A DNA stretch of 64,000 nucleotides from JAQWBS01 sp047975765 (GTDB lineage Bacteria; Pseudomonadota; Alphaproteobacteria; RF32; CAG-239), in the NCBI GenBank assembly GCA_047975765.1, contig JBKEEF010000020.1:100534-164533 (forward strand). The letters run 5' to 3'. Below the pieces are notes generated by a model. That model did not search any database and had not been told where the DNA came from. It worked only from the letters and a program-made list of their open reading frames with translations. A program made the position numbers and the translations under genes. This document shows, in pieces, positions 63,749 through 64,000 of this stretch. Each line of letters opens with the position of its first letter. Positions within the stretch are counted from its first letter, which is position 1.

Positions 63749-64000
63749 CTAAAAATTATATCTAATAGTAAGATATAGTTGATCATCGGAATAGTCGGAT
63801 CTTGTATCACGAGCATAACCGAAGTTAAAGGCGAATGGGATATAGATATTATTGACCTTCAAGTTCAGGCTGCTTCTAAGGCTATCTCGGCTTTCATTTG
63901 CACCTCTCATCACCCAAGGACTTTCCGGACTACCCACAAAGTAGCTATTAACTTCTGAGCTCCTATCTCCCAAACTTCTAGAATAAGCCAGCTCTAAACT
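63749..64000 (-). CDS. C-terminal end of an outer-membrane beta-barrel protein (partial)
   Basis: The reading frame is open from the window edge and ends at 63749. The last residues LYLTIRYNF form an aromatic C-terminal strand ending in Phe, the outer-membrane insertion signal. Alternating strands (LNLKVNNIYIPFAFNFGYA) also fit a barrel. Most of the gene lies beyond 64000. It could be an autotransporter or porin-like protein. Confidence 0.7.
   Translation of the reverse strand, partial: SLELAYSRSLGDRSSEVNSYFVGSPESPWVMRGANESRDSLRSSLNLKVNNIYIPFAFNFGYARDTRSDYSDDQLYLTIRYNF

Overview
The window looks like a chromosomal segment of an AT-rich alphaproteobacterium. The strongest sign is a GcrA cell-cycle regulator together with a CcrM-type GANTC adenine methyltransferase, a pair typical of Alphaproteobacteria. 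An AapJ-type amino-acid binding protein, opgGH and a gppA-rlmE cluster agree with this. A large AdhE, orphan binding proteins, a giant autotransporter and a Cys-rich secreted protein suggest a fermentative, host- or gut-associated lifestyle. That lifestyle and any closer placement are inference from gene content.

Layout. 1-3.9 kb: a coupled ADP-ribosylglycohydrolase/nucleoside hydrolase pair, an unknown gene and a lone type-1 periplasmic binding protein. 4-12.1 kb: ssb, gyrA, an esterase, an AapJ-like binding protein, an MlaC-like protein, a small membrane protein and cysS. 12.2-15.8 kb: accessory genes of unknown function. They include a gene with a structured leader and a +1 frameshift at CCC-U, coupled to a small gene. 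15.8-19.9 kb: a 48-aa membrane protein, a tRNA with CAT anticodon, then a compact, very AT-rich four-gene operon on the minus strand. That operon comprises an NMP-kinase-CYTH fusion with a 20-Asn tract, a GNAT/DUF2156-like protein and two unknowns. A 24-bp inverted repeat sits on its start codon. This operon is the best candidate here for an undescribed system. 20-33.7 kb: gcrA, an EF-hand exported protein, adhE, an osmoregulated periplasmic glucan operon (opgG, unknown gene, opgH) and a roughly 1760-aa autotransporter.

33.9-43.6 kb: a HAD phosphatase coupled to sn-glycerol-1-phosphate dehydrogenase, dut, an HD hydrolase, a glycosyltransferase, a frameshifted sir2, an unknown gene pair, tRNA-Glu with a duplicated 3' end about 320 bp downstream, a divergent cupin/HxlR pair and a large Cys-rich secreted repeat protein. 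43.8-53.9 kb: a PP2C-like phosphatase, the run dGTPase/SPOR protein/site-2 protease/NagZ, xthA-rnr-S41 peptidase, a frameshifted DUF1287 gene and a GNAT. 54-63.7 kb: rnhB, a membrane-anchored GyrI-like protein, ccrM, three tandem Ppx/GppA paralogues, rlmE, tldD, pmbA and a GNAT. The window ends in the C-terminus of an outer-membrane beta-barrel protein.

Most genes are separated by clear intrinsic terminators, and operons are joined by TAATG or ATGA overlaps. Promoters resemble TTGACW-N16/17-TATRAT. Three genes carry single frameshifts (13977, 39357 and about 52971), which could be real decay, recoding or assembly error.
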